Positions 16,467-24,959 of a DNA stretch of 64,000 bases are shown piece by piece. The stretch is from Candidatus Gastranaerophilales bacterium (GTDB lineage Bacteria; Cyanobacteriota; Vampirovibrionia; Gastranaerophilales; Gastranaerophilaceae): contig CALUWF010000007.1 of assembly GCA_944324405.1 (NCBI GenBank), positions 1 through 64,000 on the forward strand, given 5' to 3'. Numbering within the stretch: position 1 is the first letter of the stretch; every line of letters begins with the position of its first letter. The notes beneath the pieces were generated by a model. The model was given only the letters and a program-made list of their open reading frames with translations, was not told where the DNA came from and did no database searches. A program made the position numbers and the translations under genes.

Positions 16467-16832
16467 TTATTTTACCAGAGCGGCGGCCGTAGTTTCATTT
16501 TCACACATTGACTTTGTAATATGCATAAGCTTTGACATATCACCGTTACAGTATTGAGTTGCGATTTTTTTCAATGAAGTGATTATGATATCCGAATTTG
16601 AATAAGCTGTTCTGTAAAAAAATTTTTTACCCTGTTTAATTCTGAGCAAGACTTCTTTTTCAAACAGCCTGTCCATAACTGTTTTAATTGTTGTATAAGC
16701 ACGTTTTGTGCTGTCGGTTTTTGATAAAAATTCCCATACGTCCTTAACGGAATTTTTATAAATTCCTGATTTTTCCAATTCCCACATTGCGTTTAATATT
16801 ATACTTTCAAGTGATCCGTGTTTAAAGTTCAT
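16467..16832 (-). CDS. BlaI/MecI/CopY-family transcriptional repressor
   Basis: A 121-residue winged-helix protein. SLESIILNAMWELEKSG opens the DNA-binding domain and TKRAYTTIKTVMDRLFEKE matches the recognition-helix region of BlaI/MecI (normally YTTVxTxLxRLxxKG). The C-terminal dimerisation part is present. In classical systems a BlaR/MecR sensor protease cuts such a repressor; none is encoded here, and the beta-lactamase-like gene is 34 kb away. It may instead control its own operon (lipoprotein, unknown protein, TadE-like protein). Confidence 0.82.
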   Translation of the reverse strand: MNFKHGSLESIILNAMWELEKSGIYKNSVKDVWEFLSKTDSTKRAYTTIKTVMDRLFEKEVLLRIKQGKKFFYRTAYSNSDIIITSLKKIATQYCNGDMSKLMHITKSMCENETTAAALVK

Positions 16833-16852
16833 TTCATTTTTTCCTTTTAAGT

Positions 16853-17200
16853 CTAGTATCTTGTCCTGAAGTGTTCCGCGTCAAATCTGACATCCGACGG
16901 GCCTAAATCTGTTTTATCCTTTATGTGAAATTTATATCCCGAGGTATTCACAACGGATTCATCTTTATAGATATAAACTCCCGACTTTGTACGCGTAAGA
17001 GGAGAATGAGCATCATTTTTAGTCGCTTTAGAAGGCGTAGTTTTGTTTAGCATCTCCTTTATCTTGTGCCCGGGCATTTTATGTGTATTTATAACATTTT
17101 GAGAATTACTGCAGCCGCAAAAACAAAGCACTGCACACATGCTAAGCAAACAGCACGACACACGAAATATTGTTTTTTTAAATACAACTGCTTCAAACAT
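16853..17200 (-). CDS. Small putative lipoprotein
   Basis: A 115-residue protein with a basic start, a hydrophobic segment (VSCCLLSMCAVLCF) and a cysteine at CGCSNS that could be lipidated. The lipobox is unusual because of the many cysteines. The mature part is short, polar and Lys/Thr-rich. No family recognised. It is the first gene of the operon that continues with the BlaI-like repressor, 20 bases downstream. Confidence 0.6.
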   Translation of the reverse strand: MFEAVVFKKTIFRVSCCLLSMCAVLCFCGCSNSQNVINTHKMPGHKIKEMLNKTTPSKATKNDAHSPLTRTKSGVYIYKDESVVNTSGYKFHIKDKTDLGPSDVRFDAEHFRTRY

Positions 17201-17315
17201 GTTTATTACTACTATTATAACACTTTATATAATTTTTTAAACCCGTATAAAATGATTTTTACAAATATTGCAAAATATTGTAAAATACTATAAAACAAGA
17301 CGGTTGGAGGGGCTG

Positions 17316-18110
17316 ATGAACATCGGTATTTTGTGTATGGCAACAGGCAGATATATTTGTTTTTGGGAGGAATTTTACAAAAGCGCCAAAGAATTTCTTT
17401 TTCCAAATCATAATGTGCATTTTTTTATATATACCGACGCCCCAAAAATCAGCTTTGAGGATAGTAAAGATGTTACAAAACTCTTTGCCCAATCTTCAAA
17501 ATGGCCCATAAGCGTGTGCGATAAATTTGCAATTTTATTAAGCGGAAAAAAATTTTACAAAGATTTTGATTATCTGTTTCATTTCAATATCAATATGAAA
17601 TTTATTGCCCCCATAGGCGACGAAATTTTACCGGGCAAGGATAACGGCTATCTTTGCGCCTGCGAGTGGCTAAACCATAAACTAAAAGGCGTGGTTGATA
17701 ATTTCCCCTACGAAAGAAATCCTGACTCGCTTGCATATATCCCGAAAGGACAGGGTAAACACTATTTTATGAGCGGGGTGCACGGCGCAAGGACAAAAGA
17801 ATATCTAAGCATGTGCGCAGAGATTGAGGACAATATAAGGCGGGATTTTAAAAACGGAATTATAGCAATCTGGCATGATGAAAGCCATTTTAACAAGTAT
17901 ATGCTGGATAAAAATCCGCTTATTATACCGAGCGAGTACGCAATTCCCGAGAATTGGAAGATTAAAGGCTACAGAAAAAACCGCAAAGGGCTGCTTTTAG
18001 ATAAAAAACACTGGAAATACGGCGGGCACAGCTATTTAAGAGGAATTAGCGACAAGAAAATAACGCCGGTTAAATACTGGATTTCAAAGCTGTTTAATGT
18101 GAAATATTAG
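17316..18110 (+). CDS. Family 6 glycosyltransferase (ABO-like, bacterial type)
   Basis: A 264-residue protein resembling GT6, the family of the mammalian blood-group A/B transferases and alpha-1,3-galactosyltransferase. Landmarks are IGILCMATGRY at the N-terminus, FHFNINMKF with Asn91-x-Asn93, FMSGVHGARTKEY, and WHDESHFNKY at 186-195. Bacterial GT6 enzymes characteristically carry NxN where the vertebrate ones carry the metal-binding DxD, as here. There is no membrane anchor. These enzymes add alpha-1,3-linked GalNAc or Gal, in bacteria probably to surface glycans; donor and acceptor here are unknown. I chose ATG 17316 because GGAGGGG precedes it. The stop shares TTAG with the convergent GT8 gene. 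Confidence 0.85.
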   Translation: MNIGILCMATGRYICFWEEFYKSAKEFLFPNHNVHFFIYTDAPKISFEDSKDVTKLFAQSSKWPISVCDKFAILLSGKKFYKDFDYLFHFNINMKFIAPIGDEILPGKDNGYLCACEWLNHKLKGVVDNFPYERNPDSLAYIPKGQGKHYFMSGVHGARTKEYLSMCAEIEDNIRRDFKNGIIAIWHDESHFNKYMLDKNPLIIPSEYAIPENWKIKGYRKNRKGLLLDKKHWKYGGHSYLRGISDKKITPVKYWISKLFNVKY

Positions 18111-19036
18111 CCCTTGTATTCAATATTTTTAATTATCCGCATTAAATCCGTGCGTCTGTTTTCTTTTAAAAAGAAACACGGGTACATTTTGATGTGCCAG
18201 AAAATCTGGCAGAGCCTGTTGTGCATAAAATGAACCATATTTTTTATACGGATTTGTTTTTTATCGTCCGCAAAAGGGGTCTGTATAAAATATTCCCAGA
18301 ATTTTTCCCGATAAATGTTATAAAAGCCTATTTTCCAGGGTTTAACTCCGGCAAAGTGCGCTATTACAGGATGCAGGTCGTTTGAGAAATAAAAATTTAT
18401 CGTAATAAAGTTATATTTTTTCTCCATTTTTTTTACATGCCCGAGAAGCGTTGCATTCATTACATCCTGATCGCTGTAACTTAACTTTTGCCAGTTTGCC
18501 TTCAGGTAATCAAACATTTTTTTCTCAATGTTGTTGCGGCGCATTTTTTCTAAATCCAAAAGGCAAACACCTGCGTTAAAGTAAAAATTCTCAGGCTTTT
18601 GCTCAAAACCCATGCGCGCCATATGTAGATTTGCACCCATATCCTCAACGCATGCGGCGTATTGTGCAGGGGATAATTCGGTATTAAATAAATCCGATAA
18701 ACTATCCAAAACAATTAAATCGCAATCAAGATATAAAATTCTATTAACCTCCGGCAGAAGAGAGGGGAGCATAAGCCTGTAGAGTGTCGGTATTGTTACG
18801 TTTTTGCACACGCCGTTATTAAAATAAGGTTCAAAAAGCGAATTGTCAATTTTGTGAAAGATAACATTTCCGCACTGTTTTAGTTTTTTCATGTTATCAT
18901 GCCCTAAATGCGAGTGCAGAATGTGAAAAACAAGTTCTTCGTCCCTGTTTTTATTCTCCTGTGCGCTTTTTATAACAACCGCCGCATACTTTGCGTAATT
19001 ATCATCTGTCGATAAACATATCTGTAGATTTTTCAT
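18107..19036 (-). CDS. Family 8 glycosyltransferase
   Basis: A 309-residue GT8 enzyme of the LgtC/GspA type: ICLSTDDNYAKYAAVVIKSA, VTIPTLYRLMLPSLLP, the metal-binding LYLDCDLIVLDSL, NAGVCLLDLEKMR, DQDVMNATLLG, and the C-terminal HFAGVKPW. Such enzymes transfer galactose or glucose to lipooligosaccharide or other surface glycans on the cytoplasmic face. Together with the GT6 and GT2 genes on either side it suggests a small surface-glycan locus. The acceptor is unknown. Confidence 0.9.
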   Translation of the reverse strand: MKNLQICLSTDDNYAKYAAVVIKSAQENKNRDEELVFHILHSHLGHDNMKKLKQCGNVIFHKIDNSLFEPYFNNGVCKNVTIPTLYRLMLPSLLPEVNRILYLDCDLIVLDSLSDLFNTELSPAQYAACVEDMGANLHMARMGFEQKPENFYFNAGVCLLDLEKMRRNNIEKKMFDYLKANWQKLSYSDQDVMNATLLGHVKKMEKKYNFITINFYFSNDLHPVIAHFAGVKPWKIGFYNIYREKFWEYFIQTPFADDKKQIRIKNMVHFMHNRLCQIFWHIKMYPCFFLKENRRTDLMRIIKNIEYKG

Positions 19037-19086
19037 GCTCTTTATACTATCATAAACACAAGGGTTGAAAAAGGGAATACTTTAAG

Positions 19087-20067
19087 ATGAAACCGTTAGT
19101 AAGCATTATAATGCCGGTATACAATACGCCTGAGTCTGAACTAAGAGAAGCGATAGAGAGTATTTTAAACCAAACTTTCAAAGATTTTGAATTCATAATA
19201 ATCGACGACTGTTCAAAACACAGTATAAAAGATATTGTTGAAAGTTATGGCGACCCCAGGATTATTTTTATAAGAAACAAAGAAAACCTTGGGGTTACGG
19301 GTGCCCCAAATATCGGAATTAAAATTGCCCGAGGCAAATATATTGCAAGAATGGATTCGGATGACATATCACTTCCCGAAAGACTTGAAAAACAGGTTAA
19401 TTTCCTTAATTCAAATAAAGATACAGATGTCTTAGGCTGCGCTTTTGAGAAATTTCCAAAAAAACATACTATACACTACCCGCTGCATGACAGTGAAATT
19501 AAAAACACACTATTGTTTAGCCACAATGCAATATGTCACCCAACCACAATGATAAGAAAATCAACATTTGATGTGCTTAAAATCAAATACAATAAAGCTC
19601 ACGAAGTGTGCGAAGATTACGGTTTATGGCTGACTTATATAAATGATATTAAATTTGCAAACCTTGATGATGTACTTTTAAAATACCGTTGGAACGGAAA
19701 AAACATTTCAAAAAGAAAAACATACATACAAAGCATAAACTCTCAAATACTCATGTTTGAAGCACAAGGCAAGCATTTCGGACTTGATTACAAGCCGGCG
19801 GTTGATATTGTAAATAAATTTAAGGAAAATAAAATCGTTACTTCTAAAGATTTAAATGCTATGAATGGCTATATCCTGGAAGTAAAAAAATTTTTAAGTA
19901 AAGAGTATCCTAAATGCGCATACAATGTAAACAGGGTTTTCTATAAAAACTTTTTAAAAAAATGTGTAAGCGATGTTGTGTTTATTAAAACCCTCTTTTC
20001 TGAAGAATTTAATGACATTGTAAAGCTGTCACTCTTTGAAAAACTCGGTATGATAATTGGAATTTAG
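19087..20067 (+). CDS. Family 2 glycosyltransferase
   Basis: A 326-residue GT2 enzyme: VSIIMPVYNTPESELREAIESI, FIIIDDCS, NLGVTGAPNIGIKIARGKYIA and ARMDSDDISLPERLEKQ (DxD type), then CHPTTMIRKS and EDYGLWLTY. The last 90 residues are unrelated to the catalytic fold and unassigned. The stop is one base from the stop of uvrC on the other strand. Probably part of surface polysaccharide synthesis with the adjacent transferases. Confidence 0.88.
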   Translation: MKPLVSIIMPVYNTPESELREAIESILNQTFKDFEFIIIDDCSKHSIKDIVESYGDPRIIFIRNKENLGVTGAPNIGIKIARGKYIARMDSDDISLPERLEKQVNFLNSNKDTDVLGCAFEKFPKKHTIHYPLHDSEIKNTLLFSHNAICHPTTMIRKSTFDVLKIKYNKAHEVCEDYGLWLTYINDIKFANLDDVLLKYRWNGKNISKRKTYIQSINSQILMFEAQGKHFGLDYKPAVDIVNKFKENKIVTSKDLNAMNGYILEVKKFLSKEYPKCAYNVNRVFYKNFLKKCVSDVVFIKTLFSEEFNDIVKLSLFEKLGMIIGI

Positions 20068-20068
20068 G

Positions 20069-21736
20069 CTATTTTGTCATATTTTTTGAGCGCAGCTGTC
20101 TGTGGTAAGTGATTGCAAACCTGTGTGCTTCATCCCTTATGCGCTGAAAAAGATGCAGCGCGGGCGAATTTAGCGCAAAAATAACGGGTTCTTTGTTATT
20201 TGGCAAAAAGACTTCTTCTTCCCGTTTTGCAAGAGAAACAATATCTAAATCCAGCCCCATTTCTTTCATAACTTCAATAACGCTTGAGAGCTGTCCCTTG
20301 CCGCCGTCTATTATTATTAAATCCGCAGGCTCAATCTCTGCGCTTTTTATTCTTTTAAATCTTCGCCTCAGGATTTCGCGCATGCTTTTAAAGTCGTCCA
20401 CCTCGCCTTTTTGAAGGGTTTTTAGCTTATATTTTCGATATTTTGATTTTTTGGGCATACCGTTTTCAAAATACACGCCCGAAGCAACCGTGTTTGTTCC
20501 CTGAATATGCGAAATGTCATAGCATTCAATTGTGTGGGGGAATTTTTTAAGGTTAAGTTTTTCCATTAAATATGTGCCGACTTCGTTGTAATCGTTCTGT
20601 ATTTGCGTTAGTTCTTTTAATTTTGCCTGTTCAAGGTTGAACTCTGCGGTATTTTGGGCCATAAGGAGCATTTCCTTATCACGCTGCGACTTTGCCTCAT
20701 TGATTGTAACTTTTTTGCCGAGCCTTGCACTCAGCCATTTTTCATACAGCTCTACATCGTCAAGTTTTGCACCGAGAGTAATTTTAGAAGGTATTTCGGT
20801 ATCCGTAATAATTGCGTAATATTCCCTTAAAACTGCCTGTATTATTTCGTTTATGTCATTTACTTTTGAATTTGCAAGATGGGAAAATGTAAAATCTTTT
20901 TTGTTTATGAGCCTGCCTTGTCTTACTTGCAGTATTGTTGCGCAATACAGGCTGTCAGATTTAACAATGCCGATAAAATCCTGATTAATGCGTGTGTTTT
21001 CGCTAACGACTTTTTGTTTTTCCATTGTTTTTTTAATGTCGTTGTAGCTGTCACGGTAGCGCGCGGCTTTTTCAAACTCCAAATTATCGCTTGCGCGCTT
21101 CATTTGTTCTTCAAGAATTTTTAAAAGCTCATTTTGCTTGCCTGATAAAAAAAGTTCAACATCTTTTAATATTTTTTTATAGTCTTCGCTTGATATCAGC
21201 TTCTGACATGGCGCACTGCACTGCCCGATGTCATAATATAAACACGGGCGTGATTTAAACTTTGGCGTTTTGCACTTTTTCAGCGGAAAAATTTTACCAA
21301 GCATTTCAAGAGTACAATACATGGCGCGAGAATCTGTGTAGGGGCCGAAATATTTGCCCTTTTGCATATTTCTGTTTGCTTTTCTTACAACGGTAATCCT
21401 CGGGTATTCTTCATCAGTTATTAAAAAGTAGGGAAATTTTTTATCGTCTTTTAATAAAATATTGTACTTTGGTTTGTATTTTTTAATAAGTTCAGACTCT
21501 AAAATCAGTGCCTCAACCTCTGTATTTACAACAATACATTCAACACGCACAATTTGAGGCACCATTACCTGCAATTTGGGGGAGTCTTTTTTATCGCCGA
21601 CAAAATAACTGTTAACTCGATTGTAAAGATTTTTTGCTTTTCCGATATAAATAATTTCTCCGGTCTTATCAAAATATTGATAACAGCCCGGAAGCTTTGG
21701 CATAAGCTTAATTTGCTTCTTAATATCAGTATTCAT
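20069..21736 (-). CDS. uvrC: Excinuclease ABC subunit C lacking the HhH domain
   Basis: A 555-residue nucleotide-excision-repair nuclease. In order: GIY-YIG domain (GCYQYFDKTGEIIYIGKAKNL), a central Cys segment (CLYYDIGQCSAPC), a UVR helix pair (LEEQMKRASDNLEFEKAARYR), and the RNase H-like 5' nuclease (IECYDISHIQGTNTVAS, LIIIDGGKGQLS). The protein stops right after RDEAHRFAITYHRQLRSK. The tandem helix-hairpin-helix domain that normally follows (about 50-60 residues, IPGIG-type motif) is absent. I start at MNTDIKK, whose ATG overlaps the DUF192 stop by 11 bases. Confidence 0.93.
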   Translation of the reverse strand: MNTDIKKQIKLMPKLPGCYQYFDKTGEIIYIGKAKNLYNRVNSYFVGDKKDSPKLQVMVPQIVRVECIVVNTEVEALILESELIKKYKPKYNILLKDDKKFPYFLITDEEYPRITVVRKANRNMQKGKYFGPYTDSRAMYCTLEMLGKIFPLKKCKTPKFKSRPCLYYDIGQCSAPCQKLISSEDYKKILKDVELFLSGKQNELLKILEEQMKRASDNLEFEKAARYRDSYNDIKKTMEKQKVVSENTRINQDFIGIVKSDSLYCATILQVRQGRLINKKDFTFSHLANSKVNDINEIIQAVLREYYAIITDTEIPSKITLGAKLDDVELYEKWLSARLGKKVTINEAKSQRDKEMLLMAQNTAEFNLEQAKLKELTQIQNDYNEVGTYLMEKLNLKKFPHTIECYDISHIQGTNTVASGVYFENGMPKKSKYRKYKLKTLQKGEVDDFKSMREILRRRFKRIKSAEIEPADLIIIDGGKGQLSSVIEVMKEMGLDLDIVSLAKREEEVFLPNNKEPVIFALNSPALHLFQRIRDEAHRFAITYHRQLRSKNMTK

Positions 21737-22076
21737 CAATATACATTTTATCACCAATTTTAACTCTTGGGCACCCGTTTACAAATTCCAAAACATATTT
21801 TGCACCAAAAACAGGTTTTAAAATTGAAAATGGTGGAATATTAAATTTATAGGCAATAATTTTAAAGTCATCATCTAAAAATATTGCATCAAATCTAAAA
21901 AACACAAATAACGAATGTATCCAAAAGGCATTTTTAAAAATAAGGATTTTTTGCCCTTTGGGTTTTACTTGAAACATTAACCCCAAAAATCTTTTAAGAA
22001 AGGAGTCTTGCACACAGGCATCATCACTCAATAATTTATTATTAAAAAATATTTTTGTTTTTTTTCTCATAAACAC
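21726..22076 (-). CDS. DUF192 family protein
   Basis: A 116-residue protein matching DUF192: a SFLKRFLGLMF motif, IHSLFVFFRFDAIFLDDDFKII, and the closing YVLEFVNGCP. Members are usually exported and bind an unknown ligand; this one has no evident signal peptide (MFMRKKTKIFFNNK). It overlaps uvrC by 11 bases and is probably in the same transcript. The function of the family is not known to me. Confidence 0.85.
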   Translation of the reverse strand: MFMRKKTKIFFNNKLLSDDACVQDSFLKRFLGLMFQVKPKGQKILIFKNAFWIHSLFVFFRFDAIFLDDDFKIIAYKFNIPPFSILKPVFGAKYVLEFVNGCPRVKIGDKMYIDEY

Positions 22077-22209
22077 TGGTATTTTTTAAAACATCTGATA
22101 TAATGAATATATAATACTATAAAAGTAGTAAATAATCAACGCATACTCTTATCTTAAACTAAAGGAATTTATAAAGCGGCTGTTAACATTGCCAAGGAGG
22201 CACAAATAT

Positions 22210-22491
22210 ATGATACTGGAATATAAAATAGACGAACTCAATGTGCAGAGCGCATGGCTAAAAACGCTCTATGATCTTGTGGATGAACTGAACTGCAAGT
22301 GTCAGACTTTTTTTGAGGAATGTTACAATCCAAAAATGAAATGTTTTGGATCAGTCCGCGTTGTAAAAATCATAGGTTCAAATTCAATGCTCGGCTGGCT
22401 GAAGCTGAGAATGGAGCGCTATACTCACTTTGTAGATTCGCTCAATTCTCAAAATACAAACTTTACAACCTCCTTCAATGACGACGAATAA
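22210..22491 (+). CDS. Small protein of unknown function
   Basis: A 93-residue soluble protein with no recognised motif, rich in aromatic and charged residues, with four Cys (CKC, EECYNP, KMKC). I place the start at ATG 22210 because a strong AAGGAGG lies nine bases before it. A clear terminator follows, so it is a single-gene transcription unit; a TATAAT-like box lies in the 130-base upstream gap. The strong Shine-Dalgarno site suggests substantial expression. Confidence 0.65.
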   Translation: MILEYKIDELNVQSAWLKTLYDLVDELNCKCQTFFEECYNPKMKCFGSVRVVKIIGSNSMLGWLKLRMERYTHFVDSLNSQNTNFTTSFNDDE

Positions 22492-22498
22492 AGCACGC

Positions 22499-22530
22499 AA
22501 AAAGCCGCTAATTTAACTTTAGCGGCTTTT
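22499..22530 (+). terminator. Intrinsic terminator
   Basis: AAAGCCGCTAA and TTAGCGGCTTT pair around a short AT loop, with a T-run on the plus side and an A-run before it. It can serve both the small gene at 22210 and, weakly, the convergent bL25 gene. Confidence 0.8.
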
Positions 22531-22547
22531 TAGTAAGTAAAAATATT

Positions 22548-22835
22548 TTACGCTAACTTAAACTCAATGTTTAAAACTTGATTTGTGGAGTAATTTTTTT
22601 GTAATTCTTGTATTACAACATTATATTTTTCACTTCCGACATTCAGTTCAAATACTGCATCTTTGTTGTTTCTTGTAGACATTTCAAACTCATGAGCACA
22701 GATTTGAACATTTTTTGATTCCATTCCTTTGCCGTAAACGGTTGCGGGAATAAAACCTTCCGCTCTTATCTGGCGCGGATTTTTATCTGTTTCGCGTTCT
22801 TTAGCGTTTAATTTGATGATGGTAGATTCTGCCAT
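22548..22835 (-). CDS. rplY: Ribosomal protein bL25, short form
   Basis: A 95-residue protein matching the N-terminal, 5S-rRNA-binding domain of bL25/CTC: RQIRAEGFIPATVYGKG is the family hallmark, with QICAHEFEMSTRN and VVIQELQKNYSTNQVLNIEF following. The longer CTC form has an extra C-terminal domain of about 100 residues; this one is the short E. coli-like form. It is alone in its transcription unit and starts behind GGAG. Confidence 0.9.
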   Translation of the reverse strand: MAESTIIKLNAKERETDKNPRQIRAEGFIPATVYGKGMESKNVQICAHEFEMSTRNNKDAVFELNVGSEKYNVVIQELQKNYSTNQVLNIEFKLA

Positions 22836-22862
22836 TTTATTTTTTCTCCTAAATTTATTACT

Positions 22863-22891
22863 TTGATGTTATTCTATTATATGTGTAAAAT
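22863..22891 (+). promoter_or_regulatory. folP promoter giving a leaderless mRNA
   Basis: TTGATG (22863-22868) and TAAAAT (22886-22891) have a 17-base spacer. The folP ATG follows after only six bases, so transcription would start at or next to the start codon. No Shine-Dalgarno site precedes that ATG. Confidence 0.45.
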
Positions 22892-22897
22892 CTTAAA

Positions 22898-24052
22898 ATG
22901 CAATTTAGTATGAGAATAATTTCAAAAAACTTTATAGAAAATGAAATAAAAAATACGGGCTTTAGCGCAGATTACCTTGCGGCGGGATTAAACAAACATA
23001 AATTCTTATCCCTTAAAATTCAGGATTTAAAGGCAGTTGAGGCAAATATCCTAAAGCAGACGGCATTATCTTGCGATTGTGATTGCGCTCTGCACAGGCA
23101 TTCAATTGATTGCAAGGTTGAAAAAACGGACTGCGTACTCTCGGGAAGTTACTCGCAGCTTAAAGAGGTATCTAAAAAGCTTAAAATACAGCCTTTTTCA
23201 CTACCAAAGGTCGGCTGTGAAATTTTAAATATGATAAATTGCGATAAAAAACAAAATAATGCAAAAATTATGGGTATTTTAAACCTCACTCAAAACTCTT
23301 TTTCCGACGGCGGCGAATATTTTGACTTTCCAAATGCCTGCAAAAGAGCAGATGAATTAATTGAACAGGGCGCGGATATTATTGATATAGGTGCAGAGAG
23401 CACCCGCCCGGGCTCTAAAGCGGTTGAGAGCGATTTTGAAATACAAAAAATCACCCCCGTTTTAAACTATTTAAAAGAGAATTACCCGAAAATTCCCGTA
23501 AGCATTGACACAAGAAACGCGCAAACCGCAGCGGAAATGCTTAATCTTGGGGTGCAGATAATAAATGACGTATCGGGCTTAAGGTATGATAAAAATATGG
23601 CAAAAATTGCCGCCGATTTCGGCTGCAAAATTGTAATAATGCACTCGCGCTCAAATCCTTGCGATATGGATGATTATTGCAACTATAAAAATCTTTTGGA
23701 TGAAGTGTACAATGAACTTCAAAAATGCTGTGACAGCGCTCTTAATGCCGGAGTAAAACCTGAAAATATAATTATCGACCCCGGTTTTGGCTTTGCAAAA
23801 AATTATGAACAGAATATCGAAATGCTCTCGCGCATTGAGGAATTTAAAAGTATGGGCTATGAGCTTCTTGCGGGAGTTTCAAGAAAGCGATTTCTGCAAA
23901 GACTTGCAGGTGTTGACACTCCAAAAGACGCGGACGACATAAGCGCCATTTCAGGGGCATATCTTGCGCTAAAAGGTGTTAATTATCTTCGGGTGCACAA
24001 TGTTGAAAAAACTCTCTGCGCGCTCAAATTCGCGCGGGCGATAAATGTGTAG
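22898..24052 (+). CDS. folP: Dihydropteroate synthase with N-terminal extension
   Basis: The C-terminal 270 residues are the TIM barrel that condenses 6-hydroxymethyl-dihydropterin pyrophosphate with p-aminobenzoate, the sulfonamide target: MGILNLTQNSFSDGGEYF, IDIGAESTRPGSK, SIDTRNAQTA, INDVSGLRYD, IDPGFGFAKN, GVSRKRF and RVHNV. About 120 extra N-terminal residues precede it, with a Cys/His cluster (Cys59, 61, 63, His66, 68, Cys72, 79). Elongated FolP proteins also exist in some other bacteria. An alternative start is ATG 22910. Confidence 0.92.
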   Translation: MQFSMRIISKNFIENEIKNTGFSADYLAAGLNKHKFLSLKIQDLKAVEANILKQTALSCDCDCALHRHSIDCKVEKTDCVLSGSYSQLKEVSKKLKIQPFSLPKVGCEILNMINCDKKQNNAKIMGILNLTQNSFSDGGEYFDFPNACKRADELIEQGADIIDIGAESTRPGSKAVESDFEIQKITPVLNYLKENYPKIPVSIDTRNAQTAAEMLNLGVQIINDVSGLRYDKNMAKIAADFGCKIVIMHSRSNPCDMDDYCNYKNLLDEVYNELQKCCDSALNAGVKPENIIIDPGFGFAKNYEQNIEMLSRIEEFKSMGYELLAGVSRKRFLQRLAGVDTPKDADDISAISGAYLALKGVNYLRVHNVEKTLCALKFARAINV

Positions 24053-24057
24053 CGGAT

Positions 24058-24477
24058 TTATTTTGCCTTTTTCATAACTTTTTCAAGAACTTCGCTAAAA
24101 GGAACAATGGGGGTAAATTTATAGCCGCATTCTTCGCTCAGGCTTGCGCCCATCATAAATATTTCTTCCTGAGGGTAATCTCTGCATATTCTGTCGCGTT
24201 TTTTGTGGGTTTTGCACAGTTTTGTTTCTGGGTCAAGGTTGTTGCAGCGAAATATAAGTCCTGTTTCATCCCTTCCGACGACTTCAAGGTCATTATAGAA
24301 ATAATGCATTTTTTTGAGTTTATTAAATACTTCCTCATCGGTCAGGATGTTTTTACCGTGTTTTACATATATTTTTTCACAACATTTCCCGCAGCAATTA
24401 CACTTCCCGCTGCGGTAATATTTTCTTTTCAGGATATAGAGGTAGTAAAACCTTTTTAGCTTATGAAGCAATTTCAT
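24058..24477 (-). CDS. YkgJ-type cysteine-cluster protein
   Basis: A 139-residue protein of the zinc/iron-chelating cysteine cluster family (UPF0153/YkgJ): CNCCGKCCEKIY near the N-terminus, then LCKTHKKRDRICRDYP and ECGYKF. The cysteine spacing suggests a bound metal or Fe-S cluster. The biochemical role of the family is unsettled. It overlaps the upstream gene by 17 bases. Confidence 0.82.
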   Translation of the reverse strand: MKLLHKLKRFYYLYILKRKYYRSGKCNCCGKCCEKIYVKHGKNILTDEEVFNKLKKMHYFYNDLEVVGRDETGLIFRCNNLDPETKLCKTHKKRDRICRDYPQEEIFMMGASLSEECGYKFTPIVPFSEVLEKVMKKAK

Positions 24478-24793
24478 TTAAAAAATCATCATTTGATAAC
24501 AGCGAAAATATCGCCTCATCATCATCTATTGAAATTTCGCCGTTCATAACTTTTGATATTACAAGACTGTCGGCGCTTTTATCATCCTCATCACTCAGAG
24601 CCAAATCAGTAAATCTTTTAATATCCTGCTCTCTTTCATAGAGTTTTAATGCGGTATCGGAGATAGTTGACTCATCTACAAACAAACCGTTGTCATCGGT
24701 ATTATAAACGCCCGATGTGCCCAACGAAGATATTTTGCTAATACTGTTTTGAGATATAGCTTCATTATGCTCATTGGAAATTCTATCCAGCAT
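24461..24793 (-). CDS. Small acidic protein of unknown function
   Basis: A 110-residue acidic, Ser/Asp-rich protein with no signal peptide. The middle (STISDTALKLYEREQDIKRF) and C-terminal part (VMNGEISIDDDEAIFSLL) faintly recall FlgM-type anti-sigma factors, which have an 'xNGxYxIDxxxIAxxLL' ending. No flagellar gene is in the window, so I give this little weight. It precedes and overlaps the cysteine-cluster gene. Confidence 0.6.
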   Translation of the reverse strand: MLDRISNEHNEAISQNSISKISSLGTSGVYNTDDNGLFVDESTISDTALKLYEREQDIKRFTDLALSDEDDKSADSLVISKVMNGEISIDDDEAIFSLLSNDDFLNEIAS

Positions 24794-24959
24794 GACCCAA
24801 GTCCTTATTCATTCACATGTATAGTATCCAATATTTAGAAGAAAATTGTATCAATCTTTAGGTCTATTTTTTCCCGCCCTTTTATAACAATATAGACTAT
24901 AATCAATGTAAAATGCAAATTTTTATGATATATTTATCTTGATAAGAGAGGATAAAATT

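Noticed and set aside
20069-20100. Frameshift at the uvrC end
   Set aside because: The bases after the stop encode the convergent GT2 gene, and no HhH-like peptide is visible in another frame there.
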